DNA of 64,000 nucleotides. Source: Brachionus plicatilis (taxonomy: Eukaryota > Rotifera > Eurotatoria > Ploima > Brachionidae). The position numbers and the translations under genes were made by a program. Within the stretch, counting starts at the first letter, position 1; each line of letters begins with the position of its first letter. Positions 1-12,911 of the stretch are shown here, piece after piece. The notes beneath the pieces were generated by a model. It was not told the origin of the DNA, made no database searches, and worked only from the letters and a program-made list of their open reading frames with translations. The stretch is taken from the NCBI GenBank assembly GCA_010279815.1, contig QEOQ01000180.1, positions 915,036 to 979,035 on the forward strand. The letters are read 5' to 3'.

Positions 1-1818
1 ATTCTAAGAATAAAATCAAAGTTTTATTGCTTACTCTTAGTTTAAAGTCAGACGTCAAGATTTATTCTAAAAAAAAATAAAAAAATTTTATAACATGGTT
101 TCGATGGTATTAGTTCCGTATGTAATGAACCCAAATTTTGACATTGTTCCAAGAGTAATGGTCACGAGTTTACGGTAACTCTTTTTTTATTAGTTATTAC
201 ATGGAACAAAAAAAACGCTGAAAAGAACTCCGTTCTAATGCTGGAAAAACGGCGTTAAAACAGCTTCTTTACAGCGTTCTTTCAGTATTTTTTTAGCGTT
301 TTTTAGCGTGTGTCGAGCTAAAGCTCCTTTCAGATTGAATACAAATAAAAATCAAAAAATAAAAAAAAAAAATTTTATTTAAAAAATAATTTAAGAATAA
401 AAGATAATTTTAAAAATAAGAGGTTTGACCCTTGGGTATTTCAAAATTGTCTAAAAACCTTTTTTTCATTTCTCATGCGATTTAAATTTATTAACAGTTA
501 AAAAAGTTTCAACCAAAGATTGACAATTTCCAACTGAATCACCATCAATGATTATAATGTGACAGATGCTTAGCCTATTTAAAGAATTATTATTACTTTA
601 TTTTTTGTAATAAATTTTTATTCGGCTTAAAAAAATTATTACAAAAAAATTTACAAATTAAAAAAGTTATATTAATCAAGGTTTTGTTTAATTAATATGG
701 CAAAAAAACTTTAACTCCAAAGTTCTGTTTTAGATACAAATTATTTTTAAAATTTCTTTAAAAACGCTGTCGAAGAACGATGTTCTTTAAGCATTCTTTG
801 AGCGTATTTTTTTCCAGGTGTTGTTAATTCAATTTTAATGTTGATCAAACTTTATTTCGGAGAAATTTTGAATTTTTTTTCAAATTTAAAAGACATCAGA
901 CTCTATTTTAAAATAAAAAAAAATTGTCGTAAAAATTTTATTGAAATAAAAAAATTGTTTTAATTTTTTTTGTTAAATTTTCAATTAATTAAATTGATAT
1001 TATTTTTAAAAATAGACAAAAAAGCCACAAAAAAAAAGAAAAAAAGATAAAAAAAGTTGAAATAAAATTGATCATAGAAAGTGAGAATAAAATTTTTAAA
1101 TCAAAGTATGCAATTAGAATAGATAAAATACTTTCTTATCGATATTAGAAAAAAAGCTTGTTTTGTTCCGCTAGACTGATAAGAAATGCAAAACAAAATC
1201 ATACAAGTCTTGTCAATTGCGTGTTGTGTTATCTTCGAAACTCTCTAGAGGGCAAAAATGACTAGTTAATAATTATATAGGTGAATAGATGCTGACAAGA
1301 CTGTGCGTCGACTCTACCTGCTGCATTCAACAAACATTCACTTGAATACAAACATCCAAAAAACATTAAAAGCGCCCTTAGTCTACTATAAACTAATTAA
1401 GATGGCTAAGTGATCAAAACACTACAAAACCCATAGAATATCTTTAAATTTAAAACAGCACTTTGAAATATATGATAATCATGAAAATGTAAGATGTAAA
1501 TTGGTCATTGGAAAGAGACACACAATTTGGTAATACATTCAATGCATGTCGTTCCACACTCATACAAACATACACCCACACTCACTCACACACACACACA
1601 CACACACTCTCTCTCTTTCTCTTAACTGCCGCCTATAGACCAAATCTTGCCTAATTTGTGTGATAAATTGCATTTTAAAAATGGCTGTGAGAAATAAAAA
1701 TTTAGAAGAAAAAAAAAAAAAATTTGAGAAAAAAAAATTTGAAAAAAAAAAAAAATTTAAATTATATATAGAATAGTAGTAATAAAAATAAGTGATTAAG
1801 TGTTTGTGGGTGCTGTGT
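1..1818. other. Gene-free AT-rich flank and presumed Go alpha 3' UTR
   Basis: No coding exon was found. Around 205-310 lies an imperfect foldback (arms related to AAAAACGCTGAAAAGAAC), with similar words again near 765-815. A copy of a hairpin repeat tail lies at 313-333, in reverse orientation. A CA/CT simple repeat occupies about 1575-1622. The last few hundred bases are probably the 3' UTR of the Go alpha gene, which ends at 1819. Confidence 0.5.
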
Positions 1819-4800
1819 CTAGTAGAGGCCGCTGGCCCGTAGGTTATTAGTAATGATCACATCGGTGACGGCATCGAACACAAATTGAACGTTTTGAGTG
1901 TCTGTTGCACATGTTAGATGGCAGTATATCTCTTTTTGTTCGCTTTTGTTCTGTGCCACAAACTGAGCTTGTATGTATTCGGACGCCTCGGTGTAGTCGT
2001 CCTTTCCTTGGTACTCCGGAAAGCATTTTCTCAGACTAGACCGCGCTATCTTCTCCTCGAACAAGTCCTTCTTGTTCAAAAACAAAATGATCGATGTGTT
2101 CACGAACCACTTGTTGTTACATATTGAGTCAAACAGTCTCAAACTCTCGTGCATGCGATTTGTGGTCTCGTCTTCGACTAGTACCTAGAGGCGGGTGAGA
2201 AAAATTAGTCTTTACTTGAATCATTCACAGCTAATTTGGGAGCACTTACTTGATCGTATTCACTTAAGGCAACAATAAATATGATCGCAGTGACATCTTC
2301 GAAACAGTGGATCCACTTCTTGCGCTCGGAACGTTGGCCACCAACGTCAAAAACTCTAAAGTTGAGATCCTTGAACGAAAAGTTTATTTCGACAATACCG
2401 GTTGTTTTCACTCTAGTTCGTAGAATATCTTGAGTGCTTGGCAAATAACTAGCCTGGCCAATTTCATCTAATTTATCCAAAAAGTATTTAGCCGAATCGT
2501 TCAATTGGTATTCGTTAGACCTGAACAAAAAAGGATCATTAATTTTTTTTTTCTTTTTTTTCAAATTTAAAATTTTGTTTTCTCATGAAATAAATAAATT
2601 GATTAAAAAAATTTTTTCTAGTTTACAATTTTTTTTAAGAATTTTGAAAAAAAAATCTTATTTTAGTTTTTTAATAAAATTTTTTGCCAGTTTGAGAATA
2701 TCTCTAAAAGAATAAATAGAATCCATTAAAAAAAGTTCTTTTCAGTTTAAGAATTTTTCTAATTAGCTTGAAAGAATTTTTGAAAATAAAAATTTTTTAT
2801 TAAATTTTTTTTAAATTAATAAAAATATTTGTGAACAATTTTTCTAATAATAAAATCAATTTAATCCTTTAAATTATATTTTTCTTTTATAAATATTTCT
2901 ATTAAAACGATAAAGAATCAAAAAAAACTTTCCGATATAAGAATTATTCTGTTATAATCAGCAGAATTAAATTAGATAAAAATTTTTCCCTGTTTGAGAA
3001 TATCTCTAATAAAATCAATATAGAATCCATTAAAAACATTTTTTTTCAGTTTAAGAATTTTTCTAAATAGCTAGAAAGAATTTTTGAAAATAAAAAATTT
3101 TTTTAAAATTTTTTTAAATAAAAAAATATAATTGTGAACAATTTTACTAATAATAAAATCAATTTAATCTTTAATAAAAAAAAAATTTCTTTAGTTTAAC
3201 AGTTATTCTATTAGAATCAGCAGAATTAAATTTTAAAAAAAAATTTTCCTGTTTGAGAATATCTCTAAACGAATCAATTGAACCCATTAAAAAAAAATTT
3301 TCAGTTTAAAAATTTATAAAATCAACTTGAAAGAATTTTTGAAATTTTTTTTTTTCTTGTTTAAGAATTTTTTTAATTAGCTAAAAAGAATCTTTAAAAT
3401 TTTTTGTAATTTCTTTAAATAAAAAAAATATGATTATGAACAATTTTACTAATAATAAAATCAATTTAATCTTTAATAAAAAAAAATTTCTTTAGTTTAA
3501 CAGTTATTCTATTAGAATCAGCAGAATTAAATTTTAAAAAAAAATTTTCCTGTTTGAGAATATCTCTAAACGAATCCAAAAATAGAATCCATTAAAAAAT
3601 TTTTTCACTACAACAATATAAAATTAATATTTCGTTTTCCTATTAACTTGAATTGAAAATTTTTTGGCAATGTTAAAAGATGGGTATACGAGAAGTTTAG
3701 ATTTCATTAACATTTTTTTTTATCATTGTTTTTTTTTTAAAAATGCGCTCAATTTAAAAAGACGTTTCTACTTTCTAATAAATTTGATCATTTGCGCACC
3801 ATTTTTTTTTGACATGATTGTTTTTATTTAAATAAATGGCTACATCTGAAAAAACAAATAATAGTAATAATAATAATAATAGTAAAAATAATAGGGTATT
3901 CACTTTTACATGTTTTTTTTTATTATTACACTCTATTTTCATTTACAGTTGGATGAGCTTATTAGTTTGGACACTCGAAAATTCAGAAACTATCTAAATT
4001 TTCTGAGTCATTACAATGAGTTGCTGAAAAGGGTAGATCCGCTGCGTGTCGAATATAATTATAGAAAATTGTTGCATGATGCAAGGAAGAATGGTGTATG
4101 GTGTAATGATTATCATTTATCAGCTTTGAGTTCTGTGTTAAACTTTAAAATTTATATTTATTATCAAATGAATGATATAAATGAATTAACATCTGTTGAA
4201 GAACTTTTTTCAAAATTTAATGATAACCCTTTAAATTTATGTTCCTGTTTAAAATATATACCAATAAATGGAGAGTTAACCGATAATTTTATTTGTGGTT
4301 TCTATAATAATCAAATTGGAAAATACCATTACACAGCCATTGTCCCAAATTCTATTAAAAACTTAGAGTTTGTCCCTAAAAATAACTTTTTTACTTAATT
4401 TTTTTTATCATTAAATTTTATCTTTTTTTTATTTTTGTATTATGTGTATTTTTCTATTTTTTTTAATAAAAGTATTTAAAAATTGAAACCTAATTTTAAT
4501 AATTATTGATTAGTCTGAAAAACAAAACTAAATATATCTATGTTGTGGGGGGAGTTAAGGAGGGGGGCGAAGCCCCCCCTCCTTGTTCAGTTTAAAAATT
4601 TATAAAATCAACTTGAAAGAAACTTTGAAAATTTTTTTTTCCTGTTTAAGAATATCTCTAATTGAATCAAAACTACTGATAGAATCAATAAAGAATCCAT
4701 TAAAAAAAAAATTTTCCCCATTACCAATTATTCTGTTAAAATCAGCAGAATCAAATAAAAAAAAATTTATTTTTTATTCTATGAATATTTCTAATAGAAT

Positions 4801-5319
4801 CAATAGAATTCACAAAAAAAAAAAAATTTCTAGTTTGAGAATTTTTCTGATTAAATCAATAAAATTTTTGTAAAAAATTTCATACCTGTTGAAGCAGTTT
4901 TGAACGCCAGAGTCGTTCCAGAGGCGCTTCATGGCCTCCAGTAGCTCCGGTTCGAACGGTTCCGTATCAGCCATGCGACTAATTTTGTCCAGGACCATGC
5001 CAGCGTCGCGTTCTCTAGACGACTCGCCGAACGGCACGTTCAGAGTTTCCATGGCGCGAATTATGGTCGCCAGCGATTGAATGGTGTTCGAGTATACGAC
5101 CTCTCGGTACTGTTCAAAATCCTCCTTGGAATAGCCATCCATGTGGATGATTTTCATTTGTTTGAGAATGGTCGACTTGCCCGATTCGCCGGCTCCTAGC
5201 AGCAGCAGTTTGACGTCTTTGGCGGCGCGCTCCGCATCCTCCTTCAGCTGCTTGTCCAATGCTTTGCTTCTCTCCTGAGCTTCGCGCTCGTCTGTGTTCA
5301 TGCTACTTGTACAGCCCAT
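1819..5319 (-). CDS. G protein alpha subunit, Go class (three exons)
   Basis: Heterotrimeric G-protein alpha subunit that binds and hydrolyses GTP at the inner plasma membrane and couples receptors to ion channels and adenylyl cyclase. Coding exons are 4886-5319, 2250-2520 and 1819-2184, all with GT-AG junctions; the join gives 1071 nt, 356 residues (vertebrate Go is 354). It begins MGCTSS, with Gly2 for myristoylation and Cys3 for palmitoylation. The P-loop GAGESGKST is at residues 42-50, followed by switch [10 protein letters not shown], switch [14 protein letters not shown] and TCAT. The body ([38 protein letters not shown]) matches Go rather than Gi, Gq or Gs. Oddity: it ends NNLRASGLY where Go normally ends GCGLY, so the Cys four from the end that pertussis toxin modifies is Ser. 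Intron 2 (2521-4885) carries satellite repeats and a transposon. Confidence 0.95.
3606..4585 (+). mobile_element. Helentron/Helitron2-like insertion with OTU gene
   Basis: The boundaries are defined by the satellite it interrupts. The insert starts at about TCACTACAACAATATAAA (3605-3622) after a T run and ends at CTCCTTG (4585) before TTCAG. No target duplication is visible. The 3' end has a strong terminal stem-loop: arm 4557-4568, loop GAA, arm 4572-4584, with one bulge. Just inside it is TATATCTATGTTGT (about 4531-4544), an imperfect inverse of the 5' ACAACAATATA. A terminal hairpin, asymmetric terminal inverted repeats, T-rich insertion site and a coded OTU protease are known traits of Helitron2/Helentron elements in animals. 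No Rep/helicase is present, so it would be non-autonomous. The family assignment is inference; the insertion itself is well supported. Confidence 0.6.
3836..4398 (+). CDS. OTU-like protein, C-terminal half only (transposon-borne)
   Basis: Two exons, 3836-3895 and 3949-4398, joined in phase 0 through a 53-nt GT-AG intron, give 169 residues. Exon 1 codes MATSEKT followed by an Asn/Ser run. Exon 2 carries [16 protein letters not shown], like the W-(G/C)-D-x-x-E/H-L-x-A-L stretch of OTU cysteine proteases, and ends with [10 protein letters not shown], matching the catalytic-His strand. The N-terminal OTU motif with the catalytic Cys (D-G-N-C type) is absent, so protease activity is unlikely unless supplied elsewhere. 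It lies antisense in Go alpha intron 2, inside the hairpin-ended insertion, which makes a transposon cargo the likely origin. The exon-1 start is the only nearby ATG and is less certain than exon 2. Confidence 0.55.
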
Positions 5320-8300
5320 TTTATGCTCAAATGCACATTCGATTCAGTAAACGCTCTATTCAGTCCAATTGCAGAACGAGACCAAATATCTAAGGAAAAG
5401 AGGCACCGATTGATGAAAATTTGTTGTTTATTTTAAAAATAATAATGGAAAAAAAAATGTAAGAAAATTTTTTCTAGTTGTTGGATGGGTTGTAAAAAAA
5501 GGAAATTGCAATCATTATTATTAGTTTTATTATTATAATTGCAAATTTGTATTATGATAATAATTTACTGCTCGGATTTAGTTCCAATCAGTCGGTGGAG
5601 CAAAAACTATTGATTTTTTTTGGTTATTATGAACGAAACAAGAGAAGAGAACACGCTTAAAATCAATGAAATTAGCATTTTTTCTTCTTCTTGGAGGTAG
5701 AACAATCGTGATCCTTAATGCAAAGGGAATTATTTACTAGATTCTCATTTTATCTATTCAGAAAAACCAATAATATTTTTGCTGAATAAATTATAGTTCA
5801 TCTCAGAAATCTCCATTTTAGAAGAACACTCTCCGCCTGGCATCGAATAATTTATCATAATTGCTTCAAACAGAACACATCATTTCCTTTTTTGCTCGGC
5901 ATTTTATAATTTTTTAAAAAATTGATTTTTTTTTTCTATGTTGCTGAAGCAGCTTTAGCTCGGCACAGATAAACAAACAAATTATTAAAAATTGATTGAT
6001 TTAATTTGAAAAATACCAAGTGCTCCGAAATTGACCACACTTTCACTTCACTTTTGAATATTTTTTGTTTTTTTTTTGAACACTGCTAATAATTTAAGAA
6101 GAGACTTGAAAAATACATGCCAGATTAGTGCTTAGATACCGCTCTTGTGAAATGTAAAAATAAAAAAAAATGTTTTTTCTCTTAAAAATAGATTTACATT
6201 AGATTAATTTATTTTGTCGCTCTATCACTTGTTCGATGCATTCAAAAACATCAAAAGAAAATTCCTTGATTTAGCAATTGAAATTGAAAAAAATTTTAAA
6301 TTCTCGCATTTTTAGAACAATTTTTTTCAAATAGATAAATATTTTTTGAACCGTGCAGATTTTATCTTTATCTTTGCTTCATTTTTTGTTAATTATTTTG
6401 GGATTAAAAAAACACGAAAAAACGCTTGGTGATTTAGAGCAAAATAAATCAAAATTCTTGATTCAATTTTAGGAAAAAATAAAAAAAATAAAAATATTGA
6501 TATTTTTCTTACTTATTTAACAAGCCAAACAACTTCGAATTAAATTTCCAAATATCTTTAAATATTACCCAACAAAAAAAATTATTGATTCAGCATCTGA
6601 CTTTATATTTTAAAAAAAATTTCCATTTTCTAATTAAAATTAAGTGTAAACTTAGCTCATAACATGACTGCAAAAAAATTATTAAACATACTCTAATTTA
6701 TGAAATAAGCTAAATTTTACAACTAGAAAATATTGTGCCATTATTGGAAGTTATAAAAGTTAATGTAATAATACTTAATAATTTTTTTAATCAAAAATTA
6801 CAGCGTTTAATTTAGACTTAAACTATTTTCATCTAAAATTTGAGTTGAAAATTAAAAACTAAAAAATTTAATCAAAAGCTACTTGAATATTAACAACTTA
6901 TTAATGGCTAAAATCTGATTATTCTAAGCAACTTGTCCTATTGATTATTATTTTGTAACTACCTAATGGTTTTGCCTTTATTAAAATAAACAGATCTAAA
7001 AAAATTAAAATACAAAAAAAAATCTTTAATTTATAAAAAAAGCTAGTTTGTTTAGTAGAGCTGTAAGCTTTTGTTTGACGCAAAACATTTTGATTCTCTT
7101 CGGGTAAACAAGTTAGAAATTTAATTTACTTAAAAAAACTTTGTTTGTGGAGATAATCAAAATTATTTTATCAAGTGAGACCAAAAAGATTGTTTATTTT
7201 TCGATCTTTATTGACTCGGAAGGCAAAATTTGAACAATGCCAGTAGAAGCTCTAGAGGTTAAAATGAACAAAGTATTCTATGCTAATGCTCTGCTCGATT
7301 ATTTTCCAGATTAGAGTCTTCGATCTGATTATAACAAGCTTTCTTGTTGCTAAAAATAAAATATATTTATTTCATTTTTTTTAGTTTTATTTTGTTAATT
7401 TTCATAAATCTGATTCAAATCATAATTTATGTCCGCATTTGTAGGAGCTGAAGAAAATCAATAAAGCACATTTGAACTGAGTAATCAATTGTGTTCCCAA
7501 ACTTAAAAATACATCCGAGACTCGGACTGAATTAATCACTTGACCAAATTTGCATGCACAAATCCCGGAATTAATAATTCAATAAACTAATCAACTTGGC
7601 TTATCTGAACTTAAAAAGAGCTAAACCAGGAGCTTATTTGCATTTGTGTGCACATGGTCGTCCGGTCAAAGCCGGAATAAAATCTGACCACCCTTCTGCG
7701 CGAGCCTGGAACAAATTAATCATCTAGAACTTTTGTTGATTTTTTTAGTTTTATTAATTATAGCTTCTTCTTTCGAGAATAAAGAACTCAAGATATCTTA
7801 TCTTGATTTGAGCTCTAATAAAATATTTATTTTTCATCATATTTATTCATCATTGCCAGATATCTGAATGGATGCACAGTTCTGAGATGAGAAAAAAATT
7901 ATTTTCAAATAATAAATTGATAAAAAATTATTTGATATATTACATGTTTAAATAGAATACTTATTTAAGAACACTTGCAAATACAGCGATAAATCATGGT
8001 TCTTGGATGAATGTGTGATCATTAATGAAAGTTAAGCCTTATGGGAAAACCGAGAATACACTCATAATGATTTTTTAAGAGAAAAAAAAAAGAAATTGGA
8101 TATTTTTATTAACAGAAAGCAAATTTATTTAATATTTCATGGAAATCGAATATTCAGCTTTTTTAAATGATGATTTTCATATCCTGTTATGTAACCACTT
8201 CATTCAAATAATTCACTAAAACCTATCAATGACCAATTTTTGATGAATTTTTTTGTTGTCGAAATTTTCTTAAATCTAGTCGAAAATTTTGATACTAAAT

Positions 8301-11300
8301 TTACAAATTGGATACTTATGCTAAAATTTTATGTTGTTGTAATCTAATTGTTAAAATATAAATTTAAAGCTAAATTTTTCACTGCGTTTATAGAAACAAA
8401 ATGATGAAAAAATTGAAAAAAATTTCCAAATTTCGCATTGATACTTTTTCTCTTTTTTATTATTGACTAAAAGAAATTCAATTTAATTTGGATAAATAGA
8501 CTGAAACTAATACGGAGCATAATTTGAAAATTAAATATTTATTATTAAAAAAAATAGTGACAAATTTTAATTAATTTTAACACGATATTTTAAAATCGCT
8601 AGGAGGCCACTCATGCTTATCCTTTAAGTCGATGAAATAAAGTGTAATTTTTCTTTAGACAACTTATGTCAGCTTGTGTTAAATCAATCAAATAACCTGA
8701 TCAAAAAATTATTTTAACACCAAAAATTCAATCGCCTCAAATATTGATTTTTTACCAAATTTCTTGCGAATGATGTTAAAATTTTTTAAAAACATTCTTA
8801 AAATAATACAATTCAAATACAAGAAAATATTTAAATTATTTCCGTGAAAACTTTTGATTAATAACCTGTCTGATTGAAACTTGAACCCTATTATTTATTT
8901 GAAATTCCTTCATCCCCCCAAAAAATAAGCTAAATTAGTGAAATTTGTCAAAAATTTGATAAGAAATAAATCTATTTTTGATTAAAAATCATTTATGGCA
9001 CTGAAAGAATGCCACTTTTGAATTCAATTTCCTGAATAAAATTAGAAAAAATCTGCATTGATGATATTTCTGATTTAAAAATAAAAATAAAAATTTGACA
9101 TAACTGACTTTAAAGTATCTTTGTTTAAAAAAAATCTAATTCTGCTTACGTTACAAAGTCTCTTGTAGCATATCATCAAATTACTGATTTAAAAAATCTT
9201 TAAAGCATTTATTCCTTTTTAATGGCTTTTAAAAATTATTTTACATCATATTACAGTCATACGCTAATAAAAAATCAATAGCTGAAAATAATCTATTGGG
9301 ATCATTCCTCGGAAGATTTGTATAAATTTAGCAAACGATCGAAATCAAACAAATAAAAAGGCATGCAAATAGCTGAAATAATCAAAATTTAGAAATTTAC
9401 GGTTTAATAATATTTAATCATATTCATATTACATCTCAGCTATATTTTTTTGTTGAAAAAAAGACTAAAATTGTATGAAAGAATTTCTCTTAAATCAATT
9501 AGAGTAATAATTAAAATAATAGTGCACTTATGAACCATTGATGAAAAACACTAATAAGCTATATTTTTTAATAAAAATCAATATTTATCTAAAAATTGTT
9601 TACCCTAGCAAGCCAAAGCAAACAAAAATTTAATTGAACGTTAATATTGAATTACATGGAATTCGGAAAATTTAATTTTTTAGTAGACGCTATTGGCTTT
9701 TTTAGAATATTAAATAGTTTATCATTAAAATTCAATGGATTTTTTATTCATTGGTATTTAGGAAAACATTTATTAAAACATCAACTATCTATAAACATTT
9801 AAAAAATATTCTAAATTATCATTTTTGATTGGGATTAATGATTTAAGAGAACATGTAGATTAAACGAGACATAAAAATTGATAGAAAATTTAATTAATTT
9901 TAAAAAAAGTAAAATTTGCATAAAAGAAAAAAAACTTTCGATCAAAATTAATTTCCTTTAATCAAATTTAAAAAAAGAGAAAATACTCAGCAAACTCATT
10001 GGACACTGTGAGCTTAGGAAACTCTCTCAAAATTAAGATTATTTAAATTTATTAAATCACCGAGCAAGAATTAGATTACACAGAAAATTTGATATTTTCC
10101 TAAAATTTGTTTTGTATTTGATTTCAATAATAAAACAAAAAATGCTAATGAATGCAAATCAGGCTGAAAAAATTATTCTAGCAAAAAATATCAGTCTAAC
10201 GCTGGGAAAATTGAACTCAAGACCAATTATAAATCTCTAAATAGAATAATTCAAAGAATCATCTATGCTAAAAAATAAAATAACTTAAAATTCATGTTCG
10301 ACATTCTGCTAATTGTTTTTTAATTTTAACTTTTTGGCTTTTGAATTTTCTATTTTCTATTAATCATTAAAAAAAATTTTATTAAAATTAAAGAAAAGTA
10401 TAGAAAATTTTATTTGAAAAGTGATATTCAATCTAATAGAATGCACTAACGGTGACTGTGAGAGGACTGGAGTTTTATGGTCAAATGTATTCATTTGTCG
10501 CAAAGCAGATGGAACTGTCTCCACAAAATCTCGCCACAAATCTCAAACCGAGGATAAAATGATCATTAATATTATTACTACTGTTAGGTATATTTCCGCT
10601 CATTATCTAAGAGTTAATTGGGAAAAAAGGCAAGGTATTTTATCTCGTACGTGATCGTGTATTAGAGGAATAATAAGTTCTAAATTTTTTGCATCAATTG
10701 AATGATAATATAAAATTTTAAAAAAATTTTAAATTAATATCTATAAAATTTAATTTCTTTTATAACTCTAATAGTGACATTTAAAAATTAATCTATACTT
10801 AATCTTTTTAAAATATTTTTATTTTATTTTGCCTCTTTAAAAAAATCTTGCTGTTGAAAGCTTAAAATCAAAAATTTCGAAACAAATTTTTATTTTTTTT
10901 CAATTATTTATTATTTGACTAAAAAATTAATCAAACACTTGTTAGAACCACGTGAGCATTAAATGATAAGAAAATGCAGAACAAATTGATATTTCCTAGA
11001 TCAAATTAAAAAATTTGTCTAAATTTTTATATTATTAATTACAACAATAGGATTTCAGATCTTTAATTTTTGGACTTAATCTTTTTTCGATTTTTATTTC
11101 CATTTGCACAATGATATTTAAAATAACAAAATTATTCAATAATCTTATTTCATTTATCCTTTTACTAATTAATCAAAATATTACAAGACCTAGGATTAGA
11201 AAGAAATGCAAAAATCAATTTAAAATAAAAGATTTTAAAATAAACCGGCTTCTTTATTATAACTAATAAAAAAATATCATTTTTGATCAGAAAAACAGAC

Positions 11301-11676
11301 TTAATAATTGATTTTAATCTAACGTTGTTTATATATAGGAACAACCAGTCTTTTAAATAGTTTATAAAAAAAATACAGGACCTGTAATATTTTATTAAAT
11401 CAAAAAGTAGATCTCATTCAAATTTTATTTGATTCTTTGTAATAAATAAAACAATAAACTTTCAATAAAAATTCTAGTGTTCATTTTTTAATAATTGATT
11501 TGTGATTATATTATTTTTTATCTTAAATGCTAAAGCAATTAAGTATTTTTGGAAAAATATAATTATTTTATTATTACCAACGCCCTTTTTACGGCAAAAG
11601 TTTTCTAACAACTTTAGCAATAAAAAACGAGTCCAAAATTTGCATTGTTTATTTTAAAATAGAAAACAAGTAATTT
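5320..11676. other. Intergenic / upstream region of Go alpha
   Basis: About 6.3 kb of AT-rich sequence between the Go alpha start and the 3' end of the mL44 gene. It must contain the Go alpha 5' UTR and promoter and perhaps untranslated first exons, none of which I can place. One hairpin repeat tail lies at 5943-5978. A slightly less AT-rich open stretch lies at 10421-10654 (separate entry). No RNA gene or other convincing coding exon was seen. Confidence 0.5.
10421..10654 (+). other. Isolated open reading frame, Cys-containing, doubtful exon
   Basis: A 77-codon open frame in a patch visibly less AT-rich than its surroundings. The segment CTNGDCERTG...FICRKADGTVS faintly recalls the C-x-x-x-G ... 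C-x-x-x-D-G-x-V spacing of thrombospondin type-1 repeats, but the Trp and later Cys residues do not line up. It has no convincing splice sites or partner exons. It could be a relic exon, a non-coding 5' exon of a neighbour on either strand, or chance. Confidence 0.15.
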
Positions 11677-12911
11677 TTAAATATTTGAATTTTTGAATTT
11701 TTCATATATTGAATTTATCATTTCAGAAAATTTTCGCGCCTTTTCTCCGTAAGGTAGAGGAGCATTTTCCTCAGCAGTGCCGAAGAGCCTTCTTAGTGCA
11801 TCACGAGCTGCCATTTCTTCAGCTATTTCAGCTGTTTCTCCATACCCTTTAGACAAAAATTTTTCGTCAAGATAAAGTCCCACTACAAACGCTGAAGTTG
11901 GTGTATTTGCTCCAGTCGACCAAATTAATCTAAATTTATAATAAACAAAATAAATAAAATATTGTACATTTCTTCAAACCTCGCTTTTGGAAGAGCCTTA
12001 TTTCCACTTTTTTTCAATTCATCACACAATAATCCCATCGGGTTATCTATTCTCCATATTTCATTAATATCTTGTCCAACTAATTGAGTGACTATAAAAT
12101 CACTTATAAATAAATGAGCTCTAATCGGACTCTATTTTATAAAATTTTAAACCAAACTAAAATTCTTGAAAGACTACTAAATTACCTCTGATTGACTAAG
12201 AGCAGCAATTACTGCAAATAGAGTTGATCTTAGTGTTTCATTTTGTACTGGAAATTCCTTTGAAAAAAAATAACAAATAAACTCTTTTATTTTAATCTCC
12301 TTACTTGAGTTTTAACCAAATCCATTATTCCGATATTTTTAGAAATATACGCCATTGATTGAGAATTAGTGAGAAATTCAACAACAGCTCTATTAATTAA
12401 TTAACTAAATAAATTTTTTTAAATGTTAAATAAAATAATCCATACTCTACTCCCTGAGTCGGTAATTTTGGATACCAAAAATTTAGCAAAGCTCTGATAT
12501 AATTTTTGCAGATATTATCACCTTCTTTAGCTAAAACTGCATTGTTTTGAGAAATATCGAACTCAAGACCTATGTCTTGTAATTTTGATTTCTCTGAAAC
12601 TGCATAGCTTGGGTCAATGAAGGCCTGACGCAAGAGTCCTTCTTTGAAATTCTCATTCAAGCGCTTTGCAAAAGCGTATATTTCGGAATCATAATTCCTT
12701 TTTAAAAAATGATTTAAATATATATAAAAGATGTCTTTTTGTCGCAATACCAATTTGACCAAACTGATCTAGGTCTTTCAGGTTCAGGACCAGCAACAAG
12801 CCGCTTTCGATAAATAACTTTATTAGCTGGATATCGCCATTTAGCAAAGGGTCCTCCTCTCAAACTAAAACCTTTGGCACCATCTTTTATAAACTTTTCA
12901 TAAAAACCCAT
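11677..12911 (-). CDS. MRPL44: Mitochondrial large-subunit ribosomal protein mL44
   Basis: Component of the mitochondrial large ribosomal subunit with an RNase III-like fold followed by a double-stranded RNA-binding domain. Six exons (12751-12911, 12446-12697, 12305-12389, 12186-12257, 11980-12131, 11677-11929) join in perfect phase: 975 nt, 324 residues. Visible family landmarks in order: GPEPERPRS near the N terminus, YAFAKRLNENF and LLRQAFIDPSY of the RNase III-like region, LPTQGVEAVVEFLT, FAVIAALSQS, and the C-terminal dsRNA-binding segment VGLYLDEKFLSKGYGETAEIAEEMAARDALRRLFG (given here as a motif range near residues 250-285). Introns are about 50-70 nt. The start at 12911 follows a TTTAG, so the 5' end or a targeting peptide could differ. 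It lies 186 nt downstream of the ICE1-like gene, same strand. Confidence 0.92.

Larger units (their letters stand above)
2688..4880. repeat. Degenerate ~300-bp satellite in Go alpha intron 2
   Basis: The landmark GTTTGAGAATATCTCTAA recurs near 2690, 2989, 3250, 3551 and, with one change, 4641. Between landmarks the same words come in the same order: TTTAAGAATTTTTCTAA, GAACAATTTT-CTAATAATAAAATCAATTTAATC, and ATTCTATTAGAATCAGCAGAATTAAA. Unit lengths are about 300, 260 and 300 bp. The series is interrupted at about 3606-4585 by an unrelated insertion, after which it resumes at TTCAGTTTAAAAATTTATAA, exactly where unit 3 would continue (3299-3317). Confidence 0.75.

Noticed and set aside
1575..1622. 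CA/CT run as a regulatory element
   Set aside because: An ordinary simple repeat; nothing beyond composition supports a function.
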